A stretch of 64,000 nt of DNA, taken from Streptomyces sp. NA02950. GTDB lineage: Bacteria; Actinomycetota; Actinomycetes; Streptomycetales; Streptomycetaceae. Both the position numbers and the translations under genes were made by a program. Location: NCBI RefSeq assembly GCF_013364155.1, contig NZ_CP054916.1:9516001-9580000 (forward strand), read 5' to 3'. Positions 35,441 to 43,802 of this stretch are shown here, piece by piece; the stretch's first letter is position 1; the number at the start of each line of letters is the position of its first letter. A model generated the notes under the pieces. It was not told the origin of the DNA, searched no databases, and saw only the letters and a list, made by a program, of their open reading frames with translations.

Positions 35441-36018
35441 AGAGGCCAAGATTTTTTAGGCGGCCGTTCCCCAGGTGGGTACTCCCGCAAGCGCATCAGC
35501 TGCAGGGCTCTGCTCAGCCTTGAATGGGGGAGGCGTGCAGGCAATAGCTAGGTCGAGCGCGCCACGCGCGGACACTTGGGCTGGACGTACCCGGCCCGCA
35601 CAAGAGCTTGCCCCCGCCGCTTTGATTCCCACCGACTGGCTCGACTGACCGGGTCCGATCGCCCCTTGTCGCTCTCTGGAGGAGGGGTGGTACGGCCGGT
35701 GCCTAGGACCCGGGGGCCCGTCCGGAATGCGTTGGGCGGATGAATCCTGCCATTCTCCGCTTCTTGGCATGTCCGCTGGACGTCGAGAGCTGGGCGGGAC
35801 GTTCGCGCTTTCGTTTCGACACCTTCAGTGAGCGACCCCACTGAACGAGGCCCTGGGTGCGGAACGACGCTGGCTTGCCGTGTCTTCGGTTGGAACCGGC
35901 CGTCCGAATCCACCGGGTGGAGTGGTCCGCCCTCTTACGTTGACACCAGTGGCGCGCCTCGATAGTTTCGATGCCTCATTAGATATCGAAGTTGGGATCG
36001 ACGTTAGGGAGGAGTGAA
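35441..36018. other. 578-bp gap upstream of the polymerase-like module
   Basis: No frame here has a ribosome site or recognisable family. The last ~55 bp hold inverted sequences (TTCGAT and ATCGAA). AGATTTTTTAGGCGGCC at 35449 is AT-rich for this DNA. Could hold a promoter or origin. Confidence 0.4.
35967..35993. promoter_or_regulatory. Candidate operator
   Basis: TTTCGATG and, 10 bases later, ATATCGAAG form an imperfect inverted repeat; a further CGATAG lies just upstream and GGGATCGAC downstream. It ends about 25 bp before the GTG of the HTH gene, where an autoregulator would bind. Confidence 0.4.
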
Positions 36019-36618
36019 GTGTTGCTGACAACGGGGCAGGCTGCCGATGAGTTGGGCTGCGCGGTTACGACCTTCCGACGCCTCATTCAGGCCGGAGTGC
36101 TGCCTGGCTTGTCACGCCGTGGGGTGCGTGTGATGGTTCCTCTGGAGGTAGTGCAAGCTCTCCGGGATCGTGCCGTTGCCCCGCTGGAACGACTCCAAGT
36201 CCGGGAAATCGCGGTGCTGCGCGCCGACGTGGCCAAGCCGGTACAGGAAGAGGACCGCCAATGGCTCGGATTCTCTGCGACGCTGCCTCCTAGTGACCTC
36301 CTGAAGGCGCTGCAGGGCTGGTGGCGCTGTGATGCGGCGAGTGTTGCCGCTGGAGAAGTCCTCCCTGTGACACTCTCCGGCTACGTCGTCGCGGTGCTGA
36401 CCCAGCTGACACGCTGGGAGAAGGACAACCGTGGCCGGCACGGATTCCCGCACGCCGTCCTGGCTGGCTACGTCACCGACCTGGTGCGACCGGTGAAGGA
36501 ACTGACGGCACCCGATGCGGCTGACCGGGAAGTGGCCGACTCTCTGCTGGGCACACACCTGGCCTCCCACTCGGGCGGCACCATCGCCTACGTCACCACA
36601 CAATCCACGCCCGTATAA
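36019..36618 (+). CDS. MerR/excisionase-type HTH protein
   Basis: 199 aa from GTG 36019 behind AGGGAGGAG. Residues 2-30 (LLTTGQAADELGCAVTTFRR and LIQAGVLPG) form a MerR/excisionase-type winged HTH; residues ~50 onward are unknown helices with WLGFSATLPPSDLLKALQGW. Next gene follows after 46 bp on the same strand. Possibly the regulator or an initiator-like protein of the polymerase-like module. Confidence 0.65.
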   Translation: MLLTTGQAADELGCAVTTFRRLIQAGVLPGLSRRGVRVMVPLEVVQALRDRAVAPLERLQVREIAVLRADVAKPVQEEDRQWLGFSATLPPSDLLKALQGWWRCDAASVAAGEVLPVTLSGYVVAVLTQLTRWEKDNRGRHGFPHAVLAGYVTDLVRPVKELTAPDAADREVADSLLGTHLASHSGGTIAYVTTQSTPV

Positions 36619-36664
36619 ATCCACGACCGCCCCGTACTCACCGCAACGCCGGGAAGAGACCGTG

Positions 36665-38803
36665 ATGGACAGCAAAGAATTCACCGCAGCTCTTGGCGAG
36701 CTGCGTCGAGTTCGCGACGACATCAAGGCAGTGCGCAAGGAGCTGCAGCGTCTGGAGTCGGACCGGGACAAGCGGATCGTGGCCTTGGGGACGTTTGAGA
36801 AGGCTAAGGCCGAACGGATCGCCCCGGCGGCTGGACTGAGCGTCGTCGACGTCGTCGCCCTGGTCCCGCATCTCGGCCCCCAGCAGCCGCCTTCCGCGCA
36901 GCCGACGCCAGCCGCCCCCGCTGCCCCGGCGCCGGGCCCTGCCGGCGCTCCTGCCCCGGACCTGCGCCGTCAACAGGGGCCTGCAGCCGCCGACAACGGT
37001 GCCGCCCTCGACACGGACCTGCGAGCAGCGGACGACGGCGTGCCGGAGGCTGTGGAAGGCGCGCTGGACCAGCCCGGGCCGGCAGTCGCCGCTTCTGCGC
37101 CTGAGCCGCAGGTACGGGAGCTGCCGTCGATCCCGCCCGGGGAACGCGGTGACGCCTGGTGTGCACCGGCGCCGAACCTCGCCTCAAAGCGGCCCACCTT
37201 CACTCAGCAACCGCGCCAGATGGCATTCCTCGACACGAACACCGGTGTTCTCGTTCACCGCGACCAGACCGTGCGCCTGGATTTGGGCACCGCCAGCGTG
37301 TCCGAGATCCTCACCGCTGTGTACGCCACCGTTCCCGACAGCGTGGAGCGGATCTACATCACCGCCGGCGACCCGTGGCACCGCGACACCGACCGGTACC
37401 CCTTCCTGCGTGATGCCGTCGCCGCCTGGCTCAACGCCCCAGTACCCGGCTGGCAGGTGGAGTCCTCACGCGGCAAGGACCGCCTGGCAGGACACCTGGT
37501 CCACCCGCGTAACCCGGTGGGCCGCTGGCAGCGCGGCGACCAACACACCGAAATCCGCTCGGTGGGGGAGTGGTTCGACTCCGACGGCGCTGACCCCGCA
37601 ACTGTGCGGGACGCCTTCGTGATGCTGTGGAGGGCACTGCACCGGCACTGGCCGGATGTGACGTTGATGGGCTCGCCCTCGCAGACCGGCCGCGACCTGT
37701 GGTCGCGCACCATCCCGGCGAAGGCTGGGTCGCGGTGGGCCGAGGGCTACCCGGTGATGTCGGAGGAGATCCGCGGACTGCTGCACGCCACCGCCGGACA
37801 GGGTCGCACCGAGCTCATCACCCCGCCACGCGTGCCGGACAAACTCCCGCAGCTGGTGGAGTACGACCGCACCTTCGCCTACGCCAAGCACACCTGGGCC
37901 TCCGGCGTCGGCGCACCCCGCCGCATCACCGCGGCCGCCTTCGCCGCGATGACCGAAAAAGAGCAGACCAACGCACTCTTCGCCCCCTCACACTGGCAGA
38001 TCCGGGTCACCGTGCCCGACCGCTGGGACCACGTCGGGATCCTCCCGGCGCCAGCCGCGGGAGACCGGGCCTGGTACTACCCAGCCGAGCCCGGCCAGAC
38101 CTTCACCACCTGGGCCGGGGGCGCGGAAGTCAACCTCGCCCTGCGCAACCCGATCACCCCCTGGCGGATCGAGATCCTCGACGGCCTGCTCTGGGAATCC
38201 AGCACCCCGCTGCGCGACTGGTCGACCAAGCTGAAAGACGCCTGGGCATCCCTCCAGGCCCTCGCAGCCAACCACGGGGATGAGCGACAGCGCACCGCCG
38301 CCCACCTCGCCTCGCGGGCGGTACGCAGCATCCTGCTGTATGGCATTGGTGGCTTTGCCCAGCGCCCCAGGATCATTACCCGCTCGGTGCCGGTCGGTCA
38401 TGAGCACGAGATCCCGGCCGGTGCGCAGATCATCGGCTCCGACGGTGAGACGATCACCTGGCAGCGCAGCGCCGGGTTCTCCCGCGACCCGTACACGCAC
38501 CCGGAGTGGGCCGCCGGAGTATGGTCCGGTGCCCGGGCTGCGCTGCTGTCGACGAAGATGCGCGAGGACAACGCCTACGTCGGCGCACTGCACCTGCCAC
38601 CCGACTCCATCGTGGCGTTCCGCACCGACGCCATCTACACCACCCACGACGCGGCCTGGCCGTATCACGGACAGCCGGGCGATTACCTCAAGAAGGGCCA
38701 CCTGCCCGGGCCGTTCACCGGCCCGCGTACGGAGGAGGAACTGCTGTCGCTGCAAACCCTCGGCCGCGCCCACCTCGCCGAGGAGCAAGAGGCCGGGCTA
38801 TGA
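36665..38803 (+). CDS. Divergent family-B DNA polymerase-like protein
   Basis: 712 aa from ATG 36665. Residues 1-60 are a coiled coil (AALGELRRVRDDIKAVRKEL), then a Pro/Ala linker to ~150. The rest shows, in order, what look like family-B polymerase motifs: motif A EYDRTFAYA (D401), a WAGGAEVNLAL..WRIEILDGLLW segment typical of protein-primed polymerases (~490-515), motif B RAVRSILLYGIGGFAQ (Y559-G560), and motif C AFRTDAIYTT (D655; usual DTDS). The upstream part (~180-380) could be a degenerate exonuclease region, no clear DxE seen. Stop overlaps the next ATG. Similar proteins are usually annotated hypothetical; the assignment is mine from motifs. Confidence 0.6.
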   Translation: MDSKEFTAALGELRRVRDDIKAVRKELQRLESDRDKRIVALGTFEKAKAERIAPAAGLSVVDVVALVPHLGPQQPPSAQPTPAAPAAPAPGPAGAPAPDLRRQQGPAAADNGAALDTDLRAADDGVPEAVEGALDQPGPAVAASAPEPQVRELPSIPPGERGDAWCAPAPNLASKRPTFTQQPRQMAFLDTNTGVLVHRDQTVRLDLGTASVSEILTAVYATVPDSVERIYITAGDPWHRDTDRYPFLRDAVAAWLNAPVPGWQVESSRGKDRLAGHLVHPRNPVGRWQRGDQHTEIRSVGEWFDSDGADPATVRDAFVMLWRALHRHWPDVTLMGSPSQTGRDLWSRTIPAKAGSRWAEGYPVMSEEIRGLLHATAGQGRTELITPPRVPDKLPQLVEYDRTFAYAKHTWASGVGAPRRITAAAFAAMTEKEQTNALFAPSHWQIRVTVPDRWDHVGILPAPAAGDRAWYYPAEPGQTFTTWAGGAEVNLALRNPITPWRIEILDGLLWESSTPLRDWSTKLKDAWASLQALAANHGDERQRTAAHLASRAVRSILLYGIGGFAQRPRIITRSVPVGHEHEIPAGAQIIGSDGETITWQRSAGFSRDPYTHPEWAAGVWSGARAALLSTKMREDNAYVGALHLPPDSIVAFRTDAIYTTHDAAWPYHGQPGDYLKKGHLPGPFTGPRTEEELLSLQTLGRAHLAEEQEAGL

Positions 38804-39045
38804 GCAACAGAGTGCAGTGGGGCGGCCAGCGGGAACACCTGGCGGGTGACACCACCGGTGAGCAGATGTCGGCGGACGAAGCCACCGTGCTCTCTCAGCA
38901 GGATTGGGGCTGCAACACCGAGGTGACCTGGCACGCAGAATGGCACCGCCATGCATGCGGTGCGACGGGCGATGGCCTGCTCCGCGACGACACCGTCACC
39001 TACTCCGATCACGCCTGCCGCAACGACCTCGAGGAGGCGGCGTGA
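38800..39045 (+). CDS. Small Cys/His-rich protein of the polymerase-like module
   Basis: 81 aa. The ATG overlaps the previous stop and the stop overlaps the next GTG, so it is firmly part of the operon. Residues ~36-75 hold WGCNTEVTWHAEWHRHACGA and later SDHAC, spaced as a possible zinc site. No family recognised. Confidence 0.6.
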   Translation: MSNRVQWGGQREHLAGDTTGEQMSADEATVLSQQDWGCNTEVTWHAEWHRHACGATGDGLLRDDTVTYSDHACRNDLEEAA

Positions 39046-39791
39046 CACCACGCAGACGCCAAGCGACCGGCCGCCGTGGCCGTGCTGGTCAGCCACAGCT
39101 GAATGAGGCGGCTCGGCTCACCCGGGAGTTGCTGAGCGCCGGTTTCACCAAGCGCGACGTCGGCGAAATCATCGGCCGCAACCCATCCCTGGTCTCCCAG
39201 TTCTTCACCAAGGGCAAAGGAGCCTCCTACGAGGAGGCTCTGCGGTACGCAGTCCAGGAACTGCAGGTCGGGACCGCCACCACGGTCGCGGAACTCAAGG
39301 CGGTGGCGCAGCCGTACGTTCACCGCCGCCGGACCAAGGCTGGGAAGACGGCCCGGGTGCGCACCAAAGACGTCGTCGCCACTCCGGGCCACTCCACGAT
39401 GGCCCGCGCCGCCAAGCAGCACATCGCCTCCGGCGCGTCCCGGCTACGGCCGGTGGTGGAGAACACCGCCGCGGCCCAGGGCCGGATCGCGTTCACCGTC
39501 CGGGCGAAGAAGAAGTACTTCCTCATCGACTCCGGCCGCTGGGCCGACTCACCGGGCGTGCGCCGCAACGTCGTCCAGCGCAAGGACAGCACCGAAGAGC
39601 GCGCGTACGGCAACAGCGCCGGCCCCGGCCTGGGCGAAGCCGGGTTCGACGCACGGGAGTGGAAGGCCCGGGTCGACGCGCACGGCGGCGACGTCGCCGC
39701 CGCGGTACGCGCCTGGATGGTGGAGACCGGCCGCCTCGCACCCGGTGCGCAGATCACCCACCTCGAAGTGCGAGGCTGGACACCCACCTGA
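39042..39791 (+). CDS. HTH protein, possible terminal-protein-like partner
   Basis: 249 aa from GTG 39042. Basic N-terminus, HTH at residues ~25-60 (LTRELLSAGFTKRDVGEIIG, RNPSLVSQFFTKGKG), a basic middle part, and a C-terminal part with RIAFTVRAKKKYFLIDSGRW and DAREWKARVDAHGG. Streptomyces terminal proteins (Tpg, 184 aa; Tpc of SCP1, 259 aa) also combine a HTH with a basic C-domain, and the length is near Tpc; no clear sequence match could be shown by eye. It could equally be a DNA-binding initiator. Last gene of the four-gene unit. Confidence 0.5.
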   Translation: MTPRRRQATGRRGRAGQPQLNEAARLTRELLSAGFTKRDVGEIIGRNPSLVSQFFTKGKGASYEEALRYAVQELQVGTATTVAELKAVAQPYVHRRRTKAGKTARVRTKDVVATPGHSTMARAAKQHIASGASRLRPVVENTAAAQGRIAFTVRAKKKYFLIDSGRWADSPGVRRNVVQRKDSTEERAYGNSAGPGLGEAGFDAREWKARVDAHGGDVAAAVRAWMVETGRLAPGAQITHLEVRGWTPT

Positions 39792-40016
39792 CAGCTCATC
39801 GCGGAGCGGTCCCATGCCGCCAGGACTTCAGCCCAGGCGGCACCGGCCACTCCCCGCTCACCGCTATGGTCGGCAACCGCGCGGTCCGTCTACAGATGGT
39901 CCAGCACTACAACACGCGGCCATGAGCCGCGACGGGCGTGAGGCCGTTACGCCACCGGTCCTGGCGCGGGGCCCGGGGCTGCCCGACGAGCCGCGTGCGC
40001 CGCTGCCGGGAGTTTC

Positions 40017-40253
40017 CTTGATGCGCGGTTGTGGGGGAAGGCACGGGGTCTGCCGTGGCCTTATCCGTTGGTGTGTCATCTGCTCGATACGGCGGCTATG
40101 GCTGGTCGGTTGTGGGATGTGATGCTGGGGCATCGGTCCCGGCGGCGGATCGCTGAGTGCCTGGAGTTGGATGAGGGTGCGTCGCGGCGGTTGGTGGGTT
40201 GTTGGGCTTGTTTGCATGACTTGGGGAAGGTTACTCCGCCGTTCCAGAGCATG
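40017..40253 (+). pseudogene. cas3: Fragment of Cas3 (N-terminal HD domain)
   Basis: 79 codons with the start of a Cas3 HD nuclease: LDARLWGKARGLPWPYPLVC, HLLDTAAMAGRLWDV and CLHDLGKVTPPFQSM, which includes the HD of the metal site. No start codon with a ribosome site is in frame upstream, and the sequence breaks off directly at a LanB fragment on the opposite strand. No repeat array or other cas gene is in the window. Confidence 0.75.
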
Positions 40254-40267
40254 GTGGGGGACCGGTT

Positions 40268-40693
40268 CCACTCGGCGTCGGCTCGGGCCACCGCCCGATG
40301 GTTTGTGCCCCACCGCAGGTCGGGTCGGTCTCCGAACGAAGCGTGTGCTACTCCGGCGAACAGGCCGGACGGGGTGGGACGCCCGGTCATCCGCAGCAGG
40401 TAGCGGGCCACAGAAAGTGCCGCACGGCGGGTCTGCCGCGGCTCCGGGGCATCTGAGGCCCGCAGGTGCTGGACTTGCCGGGCGAGTCCTGGGCTGGCGT
40501 AGCTGATCGCCTCGGAGACGGCGGCGGTCGCCCAGACCCGTCGCAGCCATTCCACCTGCTGATAGACCTGGCCGTCAGCGGTGCCGCTCAGGTTCGGCCA
40601 CGCTGGCAGGGACAGCGAGCCGTGGGGGACCGACCGGATCAACGCCCAGTCCATCGCGCGATAGCCCCTCGCGGCGATATCTGTTGACCTCAC
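40268..40693 (-). pseudogene. LanB fragment of a second FxLD locus
   Basis: 142 residues from GTG 40693 (GGGAAGG upstream): N-terminus STDIAARGYRAMDWALIRSV, then RYLLRMTGRPTPSGLFAG, and RADAEW, after which homology to LanB ends and Cas3 sequence begins on the other strand. About 870 residues of the dehydratase, and any LanC or methyltransferase of this locus, are missing. Confidence 0.85.
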
Positions 40694-40782
40694 GTGGCCT
40701 TCCCGGAGTCGTAGTTCGGTGCTGACAGCCGGACGCCACCTGGCGGTGATACCCCGCCAGGAAGCGCCCGGCCGACCGAGGG

Positions 40783-40968
40783 TCAGACGGCGCTGATGCA
40801 GGTCGTCTTCTGGCAAGTGGAACCGCAGTTGTCGTCGGTCATGTTGACCAGACCGGCGGGGTCCGCGATCTCCAGCAGGGTGATGTCGAGGACGAAGCCG
40901 TCCGGCTCGTCCGCTGTCTGGGTCAAAGCGAGGTCGCGCGGCGATGTACTGCTCGTCGTCGTTGCCAT
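40783..40968 (-). CDS. FxLD-family lanthipeptide precursor, second copy
   Basis: 61 aa from ATG 40968 with GGAGGAA upstream. FxLD motif at F25-V-L-D28 (GFVLDITLLEIADPA), core NMTDDNCGSTCQKTTCISAV with three Cys (48, 52, 57) and several Thr/Ser. It is distinct from the first precursor (core identity is low, but a C..C..TC.SA pattern is shared). It lies 89 bp before the broken LanB. The gene looks intact, so its product could only be modified by the complete enzymes at 26.2-31.7 kb or elsewhere. Confidence 0.88.
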   Translation of the reverse strand: MATTTSSTSPRDLALTQTADEPDGFVLDITLLEIADPAGLVNMTDDNCGSTCQKTTCISAV

Positions 40969-41051
40969 CTCTGTTCCTCCAGTAGGGAATGGATGTGCTC
41001 TTGCCGACCTGGCCCCCGATGGGTGGTGCGTTCAAGGCCAGGAGATGAGAA

Positions 41052-41204
41052 TTAGGACATGCCGCTCGGAGATGCCTCGCCCCCGGGGAGCTGGTCGTCC
41101 GGGACGGCCAGCGAGTGGGCTCGGATGACATGGCTGGGAACGCCCCACCATCCGGTATTACGCAGACGTGTCGCCTCATCGTGTTCGGGCAGCCACTCAG
41201 CCAT
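41052..41204 (-). CDS. Small 50-aa protein upstream of the second precursor
   Basis: ATG 41204 follows AAGGAGGA by 7 bases, one of the best ribosome sites in the region, and the frame (MAEWLPEHDEATRLRNTGWW, then HVIRAHSLAVPDDQLPGG) ends at TAA 41052. 83 bp before the precursor ATG on the same strand. No family recognised; could be a small cluster component. Confidence 0.55.
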   Translation of the reverse strand: MAEWLPEHDEATRLRNTGWWGVPSHVIRAHSLAVPDDQLPGGEASPSGMS

Positions 41205-41567
41205 GGGACGGTCCTCCTTCCGGTGGTTCGAGGTATCAGTTCACAAGGTCTGACGTTCAGCAGCCGACCTTGGCGATCGCGTTCCGGTCGCTGCCGCGTA
41301 CTCCTCCGTTAGCTCAACTGACCGAAGTCGTAGCGGCATTGGGGCAGGTCAGCTGCTGCGTCGCAACGTCTAGGCAAGGTGCCTGCCCCTTCCGCTTCCA
41401 CGCGCCGGACCGGCCGCCCCCGTCAGGTCTCGACGGACAGGTGGTTGAGATTGTCCGAAAGCCAGTCACTGTCGACGTGAGCCGGATGACGTGGTGGTCC
41501 GACTCAATGAGCGGTACCTGATCACGTCCATGCCCGAGACCGTGTACACGGGCCGCTTCCCTCTTCG
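41205..41567. other. 363-bp gap, probable promoter of the broken FxLD locus
   Basis: Lies between the regulator stop and the 50-aa gene. No coding frame with a start signal. No clear operator recognised. Confidence 0.4.
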
Positions 41568-42830
41568 TCAGGTTGATTCGACGGCGGGTAACCGCACATG
41601 CAGCAGCGCGCTCTCGACGTCACGCCGTAAGGGGGTCGTGGTGGAGCCGACCGGGCGGAAGCGGTCAATGACGTCGAGGAGCGCCAGCAGGTCGCCCACG
41701 GCCGTGGCGAGGCAGGCTGTGTGCCATATCCGGAGCTGGTAGTGGGGATGGTGTACGGCGGTGGCTGTGATGGTCGTGCGCGCGATAAGAGTGGACAACT
41801 CCTGGCGCGTGGTGGATGGCGGGAGGGGCCCACGTTGGGCCCGGTCGGCTAGTTGATGAGCTGCCGCGTTGAGCTGGTCGATGACCTGATCCAGTGCGCC
41901 AGGCGTTGGTGAGAGTCGTGCGTTCCACCAGGTGCGTGCCTGGCGTACTGCCTCTCGGATCTCGTCTGTGTGAAGGCCCTTCAGGTTCGGGGCTGGTTCG
42001 GGAAGGCGGCGCGGGGCTGGGTTGGTTTGCTTCACTGCATCTCGACGCACGGTCAGCCGCCGGTGAGTACCGCGCTCCAGCAAGCCCTCTTCGAGCAGGA
42101 GGCGCAGTGCGATGGCCAGCGGCTTCTTTCCCGTGACCAGGATGCGGCACAGTTCCCGTCGGTCCGGCAGTGCTGTGCCGGTACTGAAGGCGCCGCCCGC
42201 TGCCAGTTCGCGTAGGTGTTGGGCGAGTTGGCGGGGCCGGTCGTTGAGAGGGTGTGCACCGGGGACTCGGGCGCGACCGTTGGCCTGCTGCTCGATCACG
42301 CTTGTGTCCGCAAGGTCAGCCAGGGCCAGATGGACGCTTTGGAGAGGGAGGGCCAGGTCCGCGGCGATCCGGCCAGGTGCCAGGACCGCACCGGGAGGGT
42401 AGGTACCTGCCTTGATCCGTTGCTCGATCCGCTGGGCGACATCTGCGACCGGCACGAACGGAGGCAGGGTGTCCGCCAGTGTGCGTAGGAGGTCTCGTGC
42501 ATTGCCCACGCGTACGATCAGCTTTTCGTACGACGCATCGGTCGGGTTCGGAGGGTGGGTGACCGCCTCGATCAGCCGGGACCATCGGGCCTGGTCCGCT
42601 GGTGAACCGGCTGCGGCTTCTCGGCGGCACTCGGCCAGCGGCACCCACGGGTCGGTGTGTCGGTCGATGAGGGCGTGGCCTTCGATGACGGCGGCAGATG
42701 AGCTCGCGGACCTTGCGCCGCCGATCCGCCCCAGGCGCAGCAGGTCAGCGCGCAACGCACGACGGGTGCCTGCGGAGTCCGAGGGTGTGGAGCTGGATTC
42801 TGCTGTTTGCCTCTGCACCTCGCCGCTCAT
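41568..42830 (-). CDS. GntR-type regulator with two winged-helix segments
   Basis: 420 aa from ATG 42830. Two GntR-like winged helices: ~126-190 (VADVAQRIEQRIKAGTYPPG, ALPLQSVHLALADLADTSVI) and ~196-262 (QLAQHLRELAAGGAFSTGTA, KPLAIALRLLLEEGLLERGT). The C-terminal ~150 residues are helical and carry no usual effector domain. The GntR match is by HTH pattern. Its start overlaps the DUF5999 stop (ATGA). Confidence 0.7.
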   Translation of the reverse strand: MSGEVQRQTAESSSTPSDSAGTRRALRADLLRLGRIGGARSASSSAAVIEGHALIDRHTDPWVPLAECRREAAAGSPADQARWSRLIEAVTHPPNPTDASYEKLIVRVGNARDLLRTLADTLPPFVPVADVAQRIEQRIKAGTYPPGAVLAPGRIAADLALPLQSVHLALADLADTSVIEQQANGRARVPGAHPLNDRPRQLAQHLRELAAGGAFSTGTALPDRRELCRILVTGKKPLAIALRLLLEEGLLERGTHRRLTVRRDAVKQTNPAPRRLPEPAPNLKGLHTDEIREAVRQARTWWNARLSPTPGALDQVIDQLNAAAHQLADRAQRGPLPPSTTRQELSTLIARTTITATAVHHPHYQLRIWHTACLATAVGDLLALLDVIDRFRPVGSTTTPLRRDVESALLHVRLPAVEST

Positions 42831-43036
42831 GCTGCCGCCTTCTCCCCATGTGCGGTGGTCGCCACGCGGCGGGGTGGGACGACCTCCAGATCAGGCCTGA
42901 TCTCGCCGGTGTCGTCGAAGAGCAGGACACCGTTGCACAGCAGTGTCCAGCCCTGTTCTAAACGGATGGCGATGGGGTGGGCGGCGTCCGCGTCGGTGGC
43001 GTCGGCCGCAGGGCACCTTGGGGTGTGCGGGCACAT
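42827..43036 (-). CDS. DUF5999 protein
   Basis: 69 aa from ATG 43036 after GGAAGGA. Family pattern MCPHTPRCPAADATD, then EQGWTLLCNGVLLFDDTGEI. The Cys and His residues at the N-terminus could bind metal. Overlaps the GntR-like gene by 4 bases, so both are co-translated. Function unknown; often found beside GntR-type regulators in Streptomyces. Confidence 0.85.
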   Translation of the reverse strand: MCPHTPRCPAADATDADAAHPIAIRLEQGWTLLCNGVLLFDDTGEIRPDLEVVPPRRVATTAHGEKAAA

Positions 43037-43165
43037 GGGGCTGGTCCTTCCTGCGGGGTGGGGAACGTCGTGCGGTGGTTGGAGATCGGCTGACGAGGGG
43101 CTCCGCGGAGACGCTGTACTGCCAATGAAGGAGTCGTCGAGGGAGATGGGCAGGTGCGCCAGGAT

Positions 43166-43790
43166 CTACGTCACTTCGCTGTCTTGGTAGCTCGTCTCCA
43201 GTGAGCCGTGGGCGGCCAGGACTCCGTTGAGGCTCGGGTAGTGGTGTGTGCCCATGACGTACTCGGGCATCGGGGGCGTAACACGGAAGGTGTGCACGCC
43301 GGTTCACCTGATCCGGGCACCGGTCCCGTGATCCATGGCGCAGGACACGCAGACCGGTGGGCGGGCCGTTGACGGGCGGATGGGGGTTGCAGGGTCAATG
43401 GGGCTCCATCCACAGCACACCCAGCTCATTGGTTTCGGCCTCCAGCTCGCACACATGGCACAGCATCTGCTCCATTGCCAGCCGCTGAGGGCGCGGATGA
43501 ACCCCGGCCGGGCTCGGGTTCGCCCTGCCTACGCGGTGGGCACGGCGGACACAGATGTCTCCTCGATGTGGTCCAGGGGATGGGTTAGGGGATGGCCGTG
43601 GCCGGCCGCCACTCGGTGACTGCGGGCGAGGGCGGCCGGGGCACCAGCTCCCAGCGATGGTGGATGGGCAGTGGCGCCGTCCTTTCCGGGGGTGTCCCGG
43701 GGCTGCCATAGGGGCGGGTGTATGGCGTCCGCACCGGGACAGAGAGGACCCACGTAGAGAGGCCGCCGGTGCGTCGATTCCGGTCCGCAC
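43166..43790 (-). pseudogene. Decayed gene with Cys-pair motifs, unknown
   Basis: Protein-like pieces in changing minus-strand frames: PQRLAMEQMLCHVCELEAET with GVLWMEPH (to 43395), then RPPVCVSCAMDHGTG, and finally a 43-codon frame 43166-43297 (MPEYVMGTHHYPSLNGVLAA). The CxxC pairs and GVLW are typical of a streptomycete phage-like or regulatory family often upstream of GntR/DUF5999 genes (from memory). At least two frameshifts, so inactive. The 43-codon piece alone could be translated. Confidence 0.4.
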
Positions 43791-43802
43791 CGGCGACCGG
43801 CT

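Noticed and set aside
39042..39791. Direct naming as Tpg or Tpc telomere protein
   Set aside because: Size and HTH are suggestive but no diagnostic match was visible; left as an inference.
40017..40253. A functional CRISPR-Cas system
   Set aside because: Only 79 codons of Cas3, no repeats, no other cas gene in the window.
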